Shown: positions 27,123 to 35,982 of the stretch, one piece after another
Position numbering within the stretch: the first letter of the stretch is position 1
Layout of the letters: each line of letters begins with the position of its first letter
Source of the DNA: JANYHF01 sp963732765
GTDB lineage: Bacteria > Pseudomonadota > Alphaproteobacteria > Rhizobiales > Hyphomicrobiaceae
Reading direction: 5' to 3'
Assembly (NCBI GenBank): GCA_963732765.1
Contig: CAVTAS010000010.1
Span: 62,001-126,000 of the forward strand
Length of the DNA: 64,000 nt
Translations under genes and position numbers: made by a program
Notes under the pieces: model-generated
Told to the model about the DNA's origin: nothing
Databases searched by the model: none
What the model saw: only the letters and a program-made list of their open reading frames with translations

Positions 27123-27578
27123 ATGCTGAAACTGATCGACAGCGCGCTTGGCGCGGATGTTCTGCACGCCCTGCGCAGTATGGGGCACGGCGACGAGCTG
27201 GTGATCTGCGACACCAATTTCCCGGCCGATGCGGTCGCGCGCTCGACGGTGCTGGGAAAGCTGCTGCATATGGAGAATACGACCTGCGCCCAAGCCGCCA
27301 AGGCCATCCTGTCGTTGATGCCGCTCGACACCTTCGTCGACCAGGCCGCGCTGCGCATGGAGATCGTCGGCAAGCCGAGCGAGATCCCGCCGGTGCAGGC
27401 CGAGGTGCAGTCCGCCATTGATGCCGCCGAAGGCAAGGGCAAGTTCCCGCTCGGATCGATCGAGCGGCACGCCTTCTACGAACGCGCCAAAAAAGCCTAT
27501 TGCGTCATCCGCACCGGCGAGCGGCGCTTCTATGGCTGTTTCGTTCTGAAGAAGGGCGTGGTGCCGCCGGACGCGTGA
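27123..27578 (+). CDS. RbsD/FucU-family sugar mutarotase
   Basis: A 151-residue protein with the family pattern IDSALGADVLHALRSMGHGDELVICDTNFPA; the His in GHGDE is the conserved ring-opening residue, and FYERAKKAYCVIRTGERRFYG is the conserved C-terminal region. The family converts sugar anomers (fucose mutarotase, ribose pyranase). It lies just upstream of ribokinase, as RbsD often does, which suggests conversion of an imported sugar before phosphorylation. It begins 17 bases after an AAC-CACTGGAGG site. Confidence 0.9.
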   Translation: MLKLIDSALGADVLHALRSMGHGDELVICDTNFPADAVARSTVLGKLLHMENTTCAQAAKAILSLMPLDTFVDQAALRMEIVGKPSEIPPVQAEVQSAIDAAEGKGKFPLGSIERHAFYERAKKAYCVIRTGERRFYGCFVLKKGVVPPDA

Positions 27579-27649
27579 GTTGCGGTGATCTGTAAGCTAC
27601 CTCCTCCCGTCGGAGCCTTCTGCGAAAGTGCGCAAGGCGACGCAAATCA

Positions 27650-27796
27650 CGTCATCCCCGCGAATGCGGGGATCCATGCAAGCCGATGGCGGTCTCAAAT
27701 GTTGAAACAAAACTCAAGCCGTATCTGGCTCTTCCGTGTTGCTCACGAGGTGCCAGACTTTGACATGCATGGATACCCGCCTACGCGGGTATGACG
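27650..27796. repeat. Inverted-repeat intergenic element (CGTCATCCCCGCGAATGCGGG type)
   Basis: Left arm 27650-27680 and right arm 27766-27796 are 31-base inverted copies that differ at about six positions (CGTCATCCCCGCG... versus CGTCATACCCGCG...). Each arm also contains its own small palindrome (CCCGC/GCGGG). The arms flank about 85 bases. The pattern matches widespread small, non-coding repeats found between genes in proteobacteria. It separates FucU from ribokinase. Confidence 0.8.
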
Positions 27797-27902
27797 ACGT
27801 CGGGGTCTGAGCGTGTTTTTAGCAGAGGTCTCTAAAGGGAGAAGGCTATCGCCTTGGAGTTTTGAGCCAGCTTTGCACGTATTGAGGCGCTAGCGGACGA
27901 AC

Positions 27903-28838
27903 ATGACACAAACCAAATCCGGCGTCGTCATTCTCGGCATCTTCGTGGCCGACCTGGCCTTCCGCTCCGGGCGCATGCCAGGGGTCGGCGAGACAATTCT
28001 CGGTTCGGGCTTCAAGATGGGGCCGGGCGGCAAAGGCTCGAACCAGGCCGTCGCGGCGGCGCGGGCCGGCGCTAAGGTCACGTTCGTGTCGCGGCTCGGC
28101 AAGGACGAGTTCGGCGCCTCGGCGCTGGCCATGTACAGCCGCGAAGGCATATCAACGCGCATCGTGGAAATGCCGGATCAGCCGACCGGCGCCGCCTTCA
28201 TCTATGTCAACGATCGAAATGGCGAGAACGCCATCATCGTTGTTGCGGGTGCGGCCGAAAAGATTTCTGTCGCCGATGTCGAGGCTGCTGCCGATGCGAT
28301 CAAGAGCGCCAGGGTGTTCGTCACGCAGCTGGAGCAGCCTATCGCGGCGGCACAGCGCGGCTTGGAGATCGCAAGGCGCGCCGGCGTCATCACGGTGTTC
28401 AATCCGGCCCCGGCTGCCGCGGTGCCCGAGGCCATCTACGCGCATTGCGATTTCATCACGCCCAACGAGAGCGAAGCGGCGCAACTGACCGGCTTGCCCG
28501 TGACCAACGTGGACGAGGCGCGCAAGGCGGGCGACGTGTTCCTGAAGCGGGGCGTGGGCACGGCTTTGATCACGCTCGGCGAAGCGGGCGCGCTGCTGCA
28601 TGACGGCAAACAGTCCGTACTCGTCCCGGCGTTCAAGGTTGGCGCCGTGGTCGAGACCGCCGGGGCAGGCGATGCCTTCAACGGCGGCTTTGCGGCCGCG
28701 TTGGCGCGGGGCGATACGCCATTGGCCGCAACGCGCTTCGGCTGCGCGGTGGCGGGACTCTCGGTAACCCGTCCTGGCACCGCGCCATCCATGCCTACGC
28801 TAACTGAAGTAGAAGCGCTGCTGGCACACAAAGGCTGA
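27903..28838 (+). CDS. rbsK: Ribokinase-like PfkB-family carbohydrate kinase
   Basis: A 311-residue PfkB kinase. GPGGKGSNQAVAAARAG near 45 is the substrate-binding motif, and VVETAGAGDAFNGGFAAALARGD near 245 contains the anion hole and catalytic Asp (GAGD). The C-terminus GLSVTRPGTAPSMPT is typical of ribokinase. It should phosphorylate ribose or a similar pentose after entry. It is followed by the M42 peptidase (6 bases) and FGGY kinase in one run. rbsK is used at family level; D-ribose is not proved. Confidence 0.85.
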   Translation: MTQTKSGVVILGIFVADLAFRSGRMPGVGETILGSGFKMGPGGKGSNQAVAAARAGAKVTFVSRLGKDEFGASALAMYSREGISTRIVEMPDQPTGAAFIYVNDRNGENAIIVVAGAAEKISVADVEAAADAIKSARVFVTQLEQPIAAAQRGLEIARRAGVITVFNPAPAAAVPEAIYAHCDFITPNESEAAQLTGLPVTNVDEARKAGDVFLKRGVGTALITLGEAGALLHDGKQSVLVPAFKVGAVVETAGAGDAFNGGFAAALARGDTPLAATRFGCAVAGLSVTRPGTAPSMPTLTEVEALLAHKG

Positions 28839-28844
28839 TTGACC

Positions 28845-29948
28845 ATGCTTGAACGACTGCGGGCGCTGACGACCAAACTCATGTTGATCCCCGGCCTCAG
28901 CGGTTACGAGGGACGCGTGCGCCGCGCTATCGCTGCCGAGTTGACCGCACTGGGCATTGCGTCGCGTTCGGACCGGCTCGGCAACCTCATCGCGACGCTG
29001 CCCGGCATGGCCAAGGCGCCATCGGTGATGCTGTTTGCGCATATGGATCAGCTGGGCCTGATCGTGCGCAAGATCGAAGCCAACGGATTGATCCGTGTCG
29101 AGAGGTTGGGCGGCGTGCCGGAGAAAGCGCTACCATCGCAAGCGGTGCTGCTGTGCGTTGGCGAGGGCAAGGATGTCGCCGGCCTGATAGCAAACAAAAG
29201 CCACCATGCGACCGGGCAGGACGAGAAATACCGTGTGCTGCCGTATCCCGAGCTCTACATCGATGCCGGCTTTGCCAGCGCCGCCGAGGTGCTTGCCGCC
29301 GGCATCGATATCGGTACGCCCGTCGTCTACGAGCCGCGTGTGCTGCCGCTGGCGGGTCAGCGGCTGTCGGGCACGTCCGTGGATGATCGCGCGGCCTGCG
29401 CGGTGATCGTTGAGGTGGCGCGTGCCCTGATTGGTGTAACGGTGCGACCAACCGTGCACATCGTGTTCTCCGTGCAGGAGGAATTCAACTTGCGCGGCGC
29501 CGTGACGGCGGCCCAGGCGCTGAACCCCGATATCGCCATACAACTCGATCTCATCCTGGCCACCGACACGCCCGATATGACGGCGCGCGGCGATGTGCGC
29601 CTGGGCGCGGGACCGGCCATGAGCCTTTACAGCTTCCATGGGCGAGGGACCTTGAACGGCACCATTCCTCACCCCGCACTGGTCAAGCTGTTCGAGACGA
29701 CGGCGCGCGCAGAAGGCCTGCCGTTGCAGCGCAGCGCCCATGTCGGTGCGCTGACGGATTCGTCCTACGTCCAGCTGCTGAACGCGGGCGTAGCGTCCAT
29801 CGATATGGGCTTTCCGTGCCGCTACACGCATTCCTCTCTGGAGGTGTGCGATCTCAACGACCTCGTCGGCCTCACCACTTTGCTCGTCAAAGGCATCGCC
29901 CGCATCGACGAAACCTTCAGCCTCGACCGCGACGATTTTATATCATGA
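28845..29948 (+). CDS. M42-family metallopeptidase
   Basis: A 367-residue cytosolic di-metal aminopeptidase of the M42 (glutamyl/tetrahedral aminopeptidase) family. LFAHMDQLGLIV gives the first metal His and base Asp; SVDDRAACAVIVE the bridging Asp; VFSVQEEFNLRGA the catalytic Glu pair; ATDTPD and PCRYTHSSLEVCDLNDL the remaining metal ligands. Its position between ribokinase and an FGGY kinase, overlapping the kinase by four bases, is unexpected: it may hydrolyse an amide-linked or glycosylated substrate of this pathway rather than peptides (inference). Confidence 0.88.
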   Translation: MLERLRALTTKLMLIPGLSGYEGRVRRAIAAELTALGIASRSDRLGNLIATLPGMAKAPSVMLFAHMDQLGLIVRKIEANGLIRVERLGGVPEKALPSQAVLLCVGEGKDVAGLIANKSHHATGQDEKYRVLPYPELYIDAGFASAAEVLAAGIDIGTPVVYEPRVLPLAGQRLSGTSVDDRAACAVIVEVARALIGVTVRPTVHIVFSVQEEFNLRGAVTAAQALNPDIAIQLDLILATDTPDMTARGDVRLGAGPAMSLYSFHGRGTLNGTIPHPALVKLFETTARAEGLPLQRSAHVGALTDSSYVQLLNAGVASIDMGFPCRYTHSSLEVCDLNDLVGLTTLLVKGIARIDETFSLDRDDFIS

Positions 29949-31444
29949 CGTACACGCTCGGCATCGATATCGGAACTTTCGAATCCAAGGGCGTCCTGGT
30001 GGATGCCGGGGGCGGGATCGTGGCCATCGCCGCGCGCCCGCACAAGATGCTGGTGCCGCAGCCCGGCTGGGCCGAGCACCGCCCGCGCGACGACTGGTGG
30101 GGCGATTTCTGTTTCCTCAGCAACCAGCTGATCGCCGATAGCGGCGTTACGCCCAAGGACATCCGTGCGGTCGGGGCAAGCGCCATCGGGCCGTGCATGC
30201 TGCCCGTGGACAAGGCCGGCGAGCCGCTGATGAACGGCGTGCTGTACGGCGTCGACACGCGGGCATCAGCCGAAATTACGGAGCTTACGGAGCAGATTGG
30301 CGAGGCCGCGCTGCTGGATCGCTGCGGCAATGCGCTGACGTCGCAATCGATCGGGCCGAAGATCCTCTGGCTGAAGCGCAACCGTCCTGAGATCTTCAAG
30401 GCGGCGCATCGGATCATCGGGTCCACCACCTACATTGTTCAGCAACTGACCGGCGCCTGTGTGATCGACCACTACAGCGCGTCCAGTTCCAGCCCGCTTT
30501 ACGACGTGGGCGCATTGAACTGGACGGATGCGCTCAGTCCCGGCCTGGTCGCGCTTGACCGCTTGCCAGACCTCGCCTGGACCACCGATATCGCGGGCAC
30601 AGTCACGGCGCGCGCGGCGCAAGAGACGGGCCTTAGCCCCGGTACGCCCGTCATCGCCGGCACCATCGATGCGGCGGCCGAAGCCATCAGCGTCGGCGTG
30701 CGCGGCCCTGGCGACATGATGCTGATGTATGGTTCGACCATGTTCATGATCCTGGTTGCGCCAGCGCGCGTGCGCGATGCGCGGCTGTGGTACGCCCCTT
30801 GGCTGTACCCCGGCCAGCACGCCTCGATGGCGGGCCTCGCCACAAGTGGGACGCTCACGCACTGGTTCCGCGGTGAGTTCGCGCGCGAACTCGACCCGGC
30901 GACCGCTCTGGCCGTGCTGACGGCGGAGGCCGCAGCCTCTCCACCCGGCGCCAAGGGGTTGACGCTGCTCCCCTACTTCTCGGGCGAGCGGACGCCGATC
31001 CACGATCCGCATGCCAAGGGTATTCTGTTCGGCCTCGACCTGACGCATACGCGCGGCGACATCTATCGCGCGCTGCTGGAGGGCATCGCCTATGGCACGC
31101 ATCATGTCATCGAGACCTATCGCGAAGCCGGGCAGACGCTGGCATCGATCCAGGCGGTTGGCGGCGGCACCAAGAACAAGGTCTGGTCGCAGGCGATCTC
31201 GGACGTGAGCGGACGAACGCAGGTGCTCCGTGAGAAGACGATAGGCGCCTCGTATGGCGATGCGTTCCTGGCCGCACAGGCAATCGGGGCCGTGACACCC
31301 GGGGATATCGATACGTGGAATCCCGTGATATCAAAACTCCAGCCGAGTCCTGAGAATTCATCGACTTATCGCAATGGATTCACAGTGTTTCGCAGTCTTT
31401 ACAGCAACACCAGGAGTCTCTTGCAGCACGCCAGCCGACCATGA
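29945..31444 (+). CDS. FGGY-family carbohydrate kinase
   Basis: A 499-residue two-domain sugar kinase (ASKHA fold). LGIDIGTFESKGVLVDAGG at the start and IQAVGGGTKNKVWSQAISDV near 400 are the two family signatures; VIAGTIDAAAEAISVG supplies the catalytic Asp. The composition resembles xylulose/ribulose kinases, but the substrate cannot be read. It starts within the stop codon of the M42 peptidase gene. The last about 30 residues (YSNTRSLLQHASRP) look poorly conserved and may be extended by drift of the stop. Confidence 0.88.
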   Translation: MTYTLGIDIGTFESKGVLVDAGGGIVAIAARPHKMLVPQPGWAEHRPRDDWWGDFCFLSNQLIADSGVTPKDIRAVGASAIGPCMLPVDKAGEPLMNGVLYGVDTRASAEITELTEQIGEAALLDRCGNALTSQSIGPKILWLKRNRPEIFKAAHRIIGSTTYIVQQLTGACVIDHYSASSSSPLYDVGALNWTDALSPGLVALDRLPDLAWTTDIAGTVTARAAQETGLSPGTPVIAGTIDAAAEAISVGVRGPGDMMLMYGSTMFMILVAPARVRDARLWYAPWLYPGQHASMAGLATSGTLTHWFRGEFARELDPATALAVLTAEAAASPPGAKGLTLLPYFSGERTPIHDPHAKGILFGLDLTHTRGDIYRALLEGIAYGTHHVIETYREAGQTLASIQAVGGGTKNKVWSQAISDVSGRTQVLREKTIGASYGDAFLAAQAIGAVTPGDIDTWNPVISKLQPSPENSSTYRNGFTVFRSLYSNTRSLLQHASRP

Positions 31445-31614
31445 TTTGCTCGTCGCCAGCCCAGATTGACTCCCCGCGCAGCTGTTGCATACTGCGCGTA
31501 CTTCACGTGTGTCTCGAAATTCGTGAAGCCAATCCAAGGGTGATCGGAGCCGGCCGTACTGCGATCACCTCGACAAGAAAACTTCGCAACTGAGCCCCAG
31601 GGAAGGACACGACC

Positions 31615-33279
31615 ATGAAAGTTGATGCCTACAACAAATTGATGGAAGCTCAGGCCGACCGCCGCAGCTTTCTGAAGGGCGCCGCCACCGCGACCGCCGT
31701 CGGCGCTTTGTCGTCGACCGGCTTGCTCGGCGCGTCCAGCACCGCCTATGCCGCCGACGATCTGCGCGCGGCGATCCTCAAGATCCCCGGCGTCGGCAAG
31801 GGATCTCCAGGCGATGCCGATTGGCAAAAGGTCGGCGAGATGTGCCTGGGTGCCACCAAGGCATCCATCCAGGAGGGTGAGTTCAAGGGCGTTGAGCTCT
31901 CGTTCATGGGCCTCAACAATCAGAACCTGCACAACCTGTTGTTCCGCGGCTTCCTGAAGCCATGGGAGGCCTATACCGGCGCCAAGATCACCTGGATCGA
32001 TCTCGCCCAGGCCGACTACAATCCGCGCCTGCAGCAGGCGATTGCGTCGGGTACGGTCGATTTCGACATCGTGGAAATGGGTGCTCCGCTGGAAGGCGAC
32101 GTCTGCGGCAAGGGCCTCACGTCGGAGATGCCCGACTGGGTCAAGAAGCAGATCGATTTCGACGATCTCGTGGGTTACCTGAAGCCGCCGGTCGGCACCT
32201 GGAACGGCAAGCAGTATCGCATCACCATCGACGGCGATTGCCACAACTTCAACTACCGCACCGACGTGTTCGCCGATGCCGATCTCGCCAAAGCCTGGAA
32301 AGACTCGGGCGGCAAGGGCGATTGGGGCGTGCCGAAAACCTGGCAGCAGGTGCAGGCCATCACCAAATTCATGAAAGGCAAGAAGTTCGGTGGCAAGGAC
32401 CTCTACGGCTACCTCGATCCGCTGAAGGGCTGGGGCGGTTTCGCCTTCTATTTCCTGGGCAGCCGCGCCTCGGCCTACGCCAAGCATCCCGACGACAAGG
32501 CCTGGTTGTTCGATATCGACACCATGAAGCCGCGCGTCAACAATCCGGCCTGGGTGCGCGCGATCCAGGACGTGTTGGACTCGATCCCGAGCCTGCCGGC
32601 CGATCAGCTCAATGCCGATCCCGGAACGACTGGCTTCCAGCAGTTCCTGGCCGGCACCGGCACCATGCTCTCGTGGTGGGGCGATATCGGTTCGAACGCC
32701 AAGACCAACGATAGCTCGGTGGTAGGCGACGTCACCGGCTTCTCGATCCTGCCGGGTTCGGACGATGTCTACAACTCCAAGACGGCTAAGTGGGATACGC
32801 TCGCCAGTGGCCCGAACTATGCGCCCAATATGGCCTATCTGGGCTGGGGCGTGTACGTTATGGCTCGTGTTGACTCCGACAGCAAAAAGCAGAAGGCAGC
32901 CTGGAGCGCGGCGGCCCATCTCGGCGGCAAGGACCTGTCGCTGTGGACGGCGGCCTATCCGTCGGGCTTCCAGCCCTACCGCAACTCGCACTTCAATGTC
33001 GACGAGTGGGTGGGCGCAGGTTACGACAAGGCCTTCATCTCGTCGTACCTGAAGTCGGAAGCCGATAGCTACAACCACCCGAACGCGGCCATCGAGCCGC
33101 GCATCCCCGGCATCTTCCAGTACTATTCGGTCGCCGAGGACGAACTGGCCAAGATCTATGCCGGCAAGGCCACCGCGCAAGCCGGCGCCGATGCGATCGC
33201 CGCTGCCTGGGAAGGTATCACCGAGAAGCTCGGCCGCGACAGCCAGGTGAAGCTATATAAGGCCAGCTTGGGGATGTAG
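31615..33279 (+). CDS. Tat-exported ABC transporter substrate-binding protein
   Basis: A 554-residue binding protein (SBP_bac_1 type). DRRSFLKGAATATAVG after about 15 cytosolic residues is a twin-arginine signal (RRxFLK), followed by a hydrophobic stretch ending AYAAD. The mature part has the two-lobe pattern FEVxxGAKITW..PRLQQAIASGTVDFDIVEMG and WNGKQYRITIDGD. Tat export implies folding in the cytosol before export, unlike the neighbouring Sec-type proteins. Two permease genes follow after the Uma2 gene, and the ugpC-like ATPase at 24307 is a likely partner. Confidence 0.9.
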   Translation: MKVDAYNKLMEAQADRRSFLKGAATATAVGALSSTGLLGASSTAYAADDLRAAILKIPGVGKGSPGDADWQKVGEMCLGATKASIQEGEFKGVELSFMGLNNQNLHNLLFRGFLKPWEAYTGAKITWIDLAQADYNPRLQQAIASGTVDFDIVEMGAPLEGDVCGKGLTSEMPDWVKKQIDFDDLVGYLKPPVGTWNGKQYRITIDGDCHNFNYRTDVFADADLAKAWKDSGGKGDWGVPKTWQQVQAITKFMKGKKFGGKDLYGYLDPLKGWGGFAFYFLGSRASAYAKHPDDKAWLFDIDTMKPRVNNPAWVRAIQDVLDSIPSLPADQLNADPGTTGFQQFLAGTGTMLSWWGDIGSNAKTNDSSVVGDVTGFSILPGSDDVYNSKTAKWDTLASGPNYAPNMAYLGWGVYVMARVDSDSKKQKAAWSAAAHLGGKDLSLWTAAYPSGFQPYRNSHFNVDEWVGAGYDKAFISSYLKSEADSYNHPNAAIEPRIPGIFQYYSVAEDELAKIYAGKATAQAGADAIAAAWEGITEKLGRDSQVKLYKASLGM

Positions 33280-33346
33280 AATGACGGGGGCGCCAGATGT
33301 AGGACCGTCTGACGCCCCATGACTGCCGCAACACAAGGCCAGTGCC

Positions 33347-33940
33347 ATGCCATCCGCTGTCCGCCGACTGGAACCCATCTTCATCGACGAATTCGACGAC
33401 TACATCGAAGGGCTCGGTGACGAAGCTCGGCTGTGCGAACTTGTCGACGGCGTCATTGTTATGATGACGAATCCGACCGAGAATCATGAGCAGATCGGAG
33501 GAAACATCGGCGCAAGACTCAAGTTCGCAATGGATAGCCGAGGCTGCCGCGCCTATCAGGGTGGAATGCGCGTGCAGCGCAACGCCAACAAAAAGGCTAA
33601 GGATAAGCCGAAGCCCGATGTGGTCGTCCGATGCGGCCCTACCGATGCCGTAAGGGGTCGACGCAACTTCGTGGACGATCCGGTCGTGGTTGTGGAAGTT
33701 CTGTCACCATCGACTATGGATGTGGATCGTGGTCCAAAACTCGAATTCTACAAGTCGCTTGAGCCGCTTCGGCACATTGTCATCGTTTATCAGGACCAGA
33801 TGCGGATCGAACACTACCGGCGAGGCGATGATGGGTGGATTGTGGATACCCTCACCAAGCCTGCCGATGTGTTGGGTTTGTCAGCTGTCGAATTCCAAAT
33901 GACTCTCGCAGAGGCCTATTTCGATGTCAGCATCGCCTGA
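33347..33940 (+). CDS. Uma2-family (DUF820) PD-(D/E)XK-like protein
   Basis: A 197-residue intact Uma2 protein: LCELVDGVIVMMTNPTENHEQIGGNIGARL, KPKPDVVVRCG, DPVVVVEVLSPSTMDVDRGPKLEFYKSL. The D-x(n)-ExL pattern is the restriction-endonuclease-like core. Uma2 proteins are abundant in cyanobacteria and some alphaproteobacteria, and their function is unknown. It lies between an ABC binding-protein gene and its permeases with a normal start at 33347, so it may be a late insertion in the operon. Confidence 0.9.
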   Translation: MPSAVRRLEPIFIDEFDDYIEGLGDEARLCELVDGVIVMMTNPTENHEQIGGNIGARLKFAMDSRGCRAYQGGMRVQRNANKKAKDKPKPDVVVRCGPTDAVRGRRNFVDDPVVVVEVLSPSTMDVDRGPKLEFYKSLEPLRHIVIVYQDQMRIEHYRRGDDGWIVDTLTKPADVLGLSAVEFQMTLAEAYFDVSIA

Positions 33941-33952
33941 CCTTCTGGGACG

Positions 33953-35059
33953 ATGCTGCCGATGGCCGACACGACGATGCTCGACGCTCACCTCGCCCCT
34001 CAGGCCATCGCGCGCCAGAACCTTGGCCGCTGGGTGCTAGCTATCGGCTCGGCGCTGTTGGCGACCGTCGTCCTGATCCAGATCCTGAACGCCCTCGGCA
34101 TTCTCTCGCTTGGCCTCACCGACTGGCGGCCGACGCTCTACGCTTTCATCGTCTGGGGAATTGCGCTCGGCGTCTCGCGCGTGCTGATCTACGGCGAAGC
34201 GGGCGAGCAATCGCTGTTTGTCCTGCCGGCGCTACTCTTCACCATCGCCATGGTGATCTTCCCGACCATCTTCGGCCTCTACATCGCTTTCACCGATTGG
34301 AACCTGAGCGGCCAGGGACAGCGCTTCAACGGTCTCGACAATGTCCGCCAGATGATTGGCGATCCGTATTTCTGGAACGCGCTGCTGAACATGGTCTACT
34401 ATGTGCTGGCGGTGCTGGTGCAGTATGCCATCGCCTTCGGCCTCGCGCTGCTGCTGAACGCAGACATCGTCGCCCGCAAGTTCTTTCGCGTCTCCTTCCT
34501 GTTGCCGCTGATGCTCAGTCCCGTGGCCGTCAGCTGGATGATCGGCAAGTCGCTGATGGAGAGCCGCTACGGCCCCATCGCGACATTGGCCCGCGCGCTT
34601 GGGTGGGAGGATCCCGCCTTCTTCGCCAATCCCTGGATGGCCAGGCTCTCGATCATGATCATGGACGCCTGGGTCTCGATACCCTTCATCATGATCCTGT
34701 TGCTGGCCGGCCTGCAGGCGCTGCCGGCCGAAGTGAAAGAGGCCGCCAAGGTCGATGGCGCCAATCGCTGGCAATCGTTCTGGGAAATCACCTTCCCACT
34801 CATGCTCCCGGTCAGCGTGACAGCGATCATCTTACGGATCATCTTTGAGCTGAAGCTGGCCGACATCGTCATCAATGTCACGTCGGGCGGACCGGGCGGG
34901 GCGACCGATACGGTCTCCAGCTTCATCTACCGCGAGTACCGCGACCGCTCGAACGTGGGCTACGCCACCATGCTGGCGGAAGTGTACCTCGTCATTATCA
35001 TCGTGTTCGTCACGCTGCTACTGAACTTCGTCAGCCGCTACATGCGCAAGGTGGTGTGA
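33953..35059 (+). CDS. MalF-type sugar ABC transporter permease
   Basis: A 368-residue inner-membrane permease with about eight helices. EAAKVDGANRWQSFWEITFPLMLP near 260 is the EAA loop that contacts the ATPase. The N-terminal 85 residues carry two additional helices before the core that starts FVLPALLFTIAMVIFPTIFGLYIAF. It starts 12 bases after the Uma2 stop (ATG 33953; ATG 33962 also possible) and its end overlaps the next permease. Confidence 0.9.
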   Translation: MLPMADTTMLDAHLAPQAIARQNLGRWVLAIGSALLATVVLIQILNALGILSLGLTDWRPTLYAFIVWGIALGVSRVLIYGEAGEQSLFVLPALLFTIAMVIFPTIFGLYIAFTDWNLSGQGQRFNGLDNVRQMIGDPYFWNALLNMVYYVLAVLVQYAIAFGLALLLNADIVARKFFRVSFLLPLMLSPVAVSWMIGKSLMESRYGPIATLARALGWEDPAFFANPWMARLSIMIMDAWVSIPFIMILLLAGLQALPAEVKEAAKVDGANRWQSFWEITFPLMLPVSVTAIILRIIFELKLADIVINVTSGGPGGATDTVSSFIYREYRDRSNVGYATMLAEVYLVIIIVFVTLLLNFVSRYMRKVV

Positions 35060-35973
35060 TGTCCGATAGTGTCCGCGCCGAGGCCGACGGGATCGGCGCT
35101 ATTGTCTGGCGCCGGGGCGGCACGGTTCTCGTGTACGCCGCACTGCTGATCTGGACCTTCGTTGCGCTGTTCCCGATTTACTGGACCATTTCCACCACCT
35201 TCAAGATCGCGCCCGACGTCATGCAAGGGCACATCGTTCCGTGGTGGGATTTCCAGCCGAACTGGAAGGGCTGGCGCTCGCTCGGTCTATCGCCCGACAC
35301 GATCTTTGCGACCTCGACTGTGCGCGAGGAGTTCCTGAAACGCTTCACCAACAGCTTGATCTCGTCCATTGGCGGCTCGTTGCTGGCCGTGATCCTGGGA
35401 TCGCTGGCGGCCTACGGGCTCTCGCGCTTCGAGTACAAATTTGCGATCTGGCGCAACAAGGACATTTCGTTCTTCTTCCTATCCCAGCTGATCCTGCCGC
35501 CGGTCGTGCTGGCGATGCCGTTCCTTGTCCTCTACAAGCAGCTCGCCCTGCTCGACACGCAGATCGGCCTGATTCTAGTCTACACGCTGATGGTGCTGCC
35601 GATCGTGATCTGGATCATGCGCGACCAGTTCGACACCATACCGATCGAGATCGAACAGGCCGCCATGGTCGATGGCTGCTCGATCTGGGGCGCGTTCACG
35701 CAAATTGTCATCCCCATCTCGCTGCCTGGCATGGTGGCGTCGTTCATCCTGTCGGTGATCCTGTGCTGGAACGAGTACTTCTTTTCCGCCCTGCTCGGGT
35801 CCACCAACGCCCAGACGCTGCCGGTGATGGTCGCCAGCCAGACCGGATCGCAAGGCATCGCCTGGTGGTCCATGGCGGCGTTGGCCACGGCCGCCATCGC
35901 GCCGTTGATCCTAATCGGGATCTTCCTGGAGCGGTACATCGTCAAGGGGCTGACGGCGGGGGCGGGGAAGTAG
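35059..35973 (+). CDS. MalG-type sugar ABC transporter permease
   Basis: A 304-residue permease with six helices. EIEQAAMVDGCSIWGAFTQIVIPISLPG near 205 is the EAA motif, and LLIWTFVALFPIYWTISTTFK begins the first helix. ATG 35059 overlaps the stop of the preceding permease; a GTG three bases earlier could also serve. It is the last gene of the plus-strand run and converges with the minus-strand importer nine bases later. Confidence 0.9.
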   Translation: MSDSVRAEADGIGAIVWRRGGTVLVYAALLIWTFVALFPIYWTISTTFKIAPDVMQGHIVPWWDFQPNWKGWRSLGLSPDTIFATSTVREEFLKRFTNSLISSIGGSLLAVILGSLAAYGLSRFEYKFAIWRNKDISFFFLSQLILPPVVLAMPFLVLYKQLALLDTQIGLILVYTLMVLPIVIWIMRDQFDTIPIEIEQAAMVDGCSIWGAFTQIVIPISLPGMVASFILSVILCWNEYFFSALLGSTNAQTLPVMVASQTGSQGIAWWSMAALATAAIAPLILIGIFLERYIVKGLTAGAGK

Positions 35974-35982
35974 GCGGTAGTT

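Noticed and set aside
31399..33180. A 593-residue minus-strand open frame over the Tat-exported binding protein
   Set aside because: High-GC codon bias leaves the antisense frame open. The sense gene has a Tat signal and family motifs; the antisense product has none.
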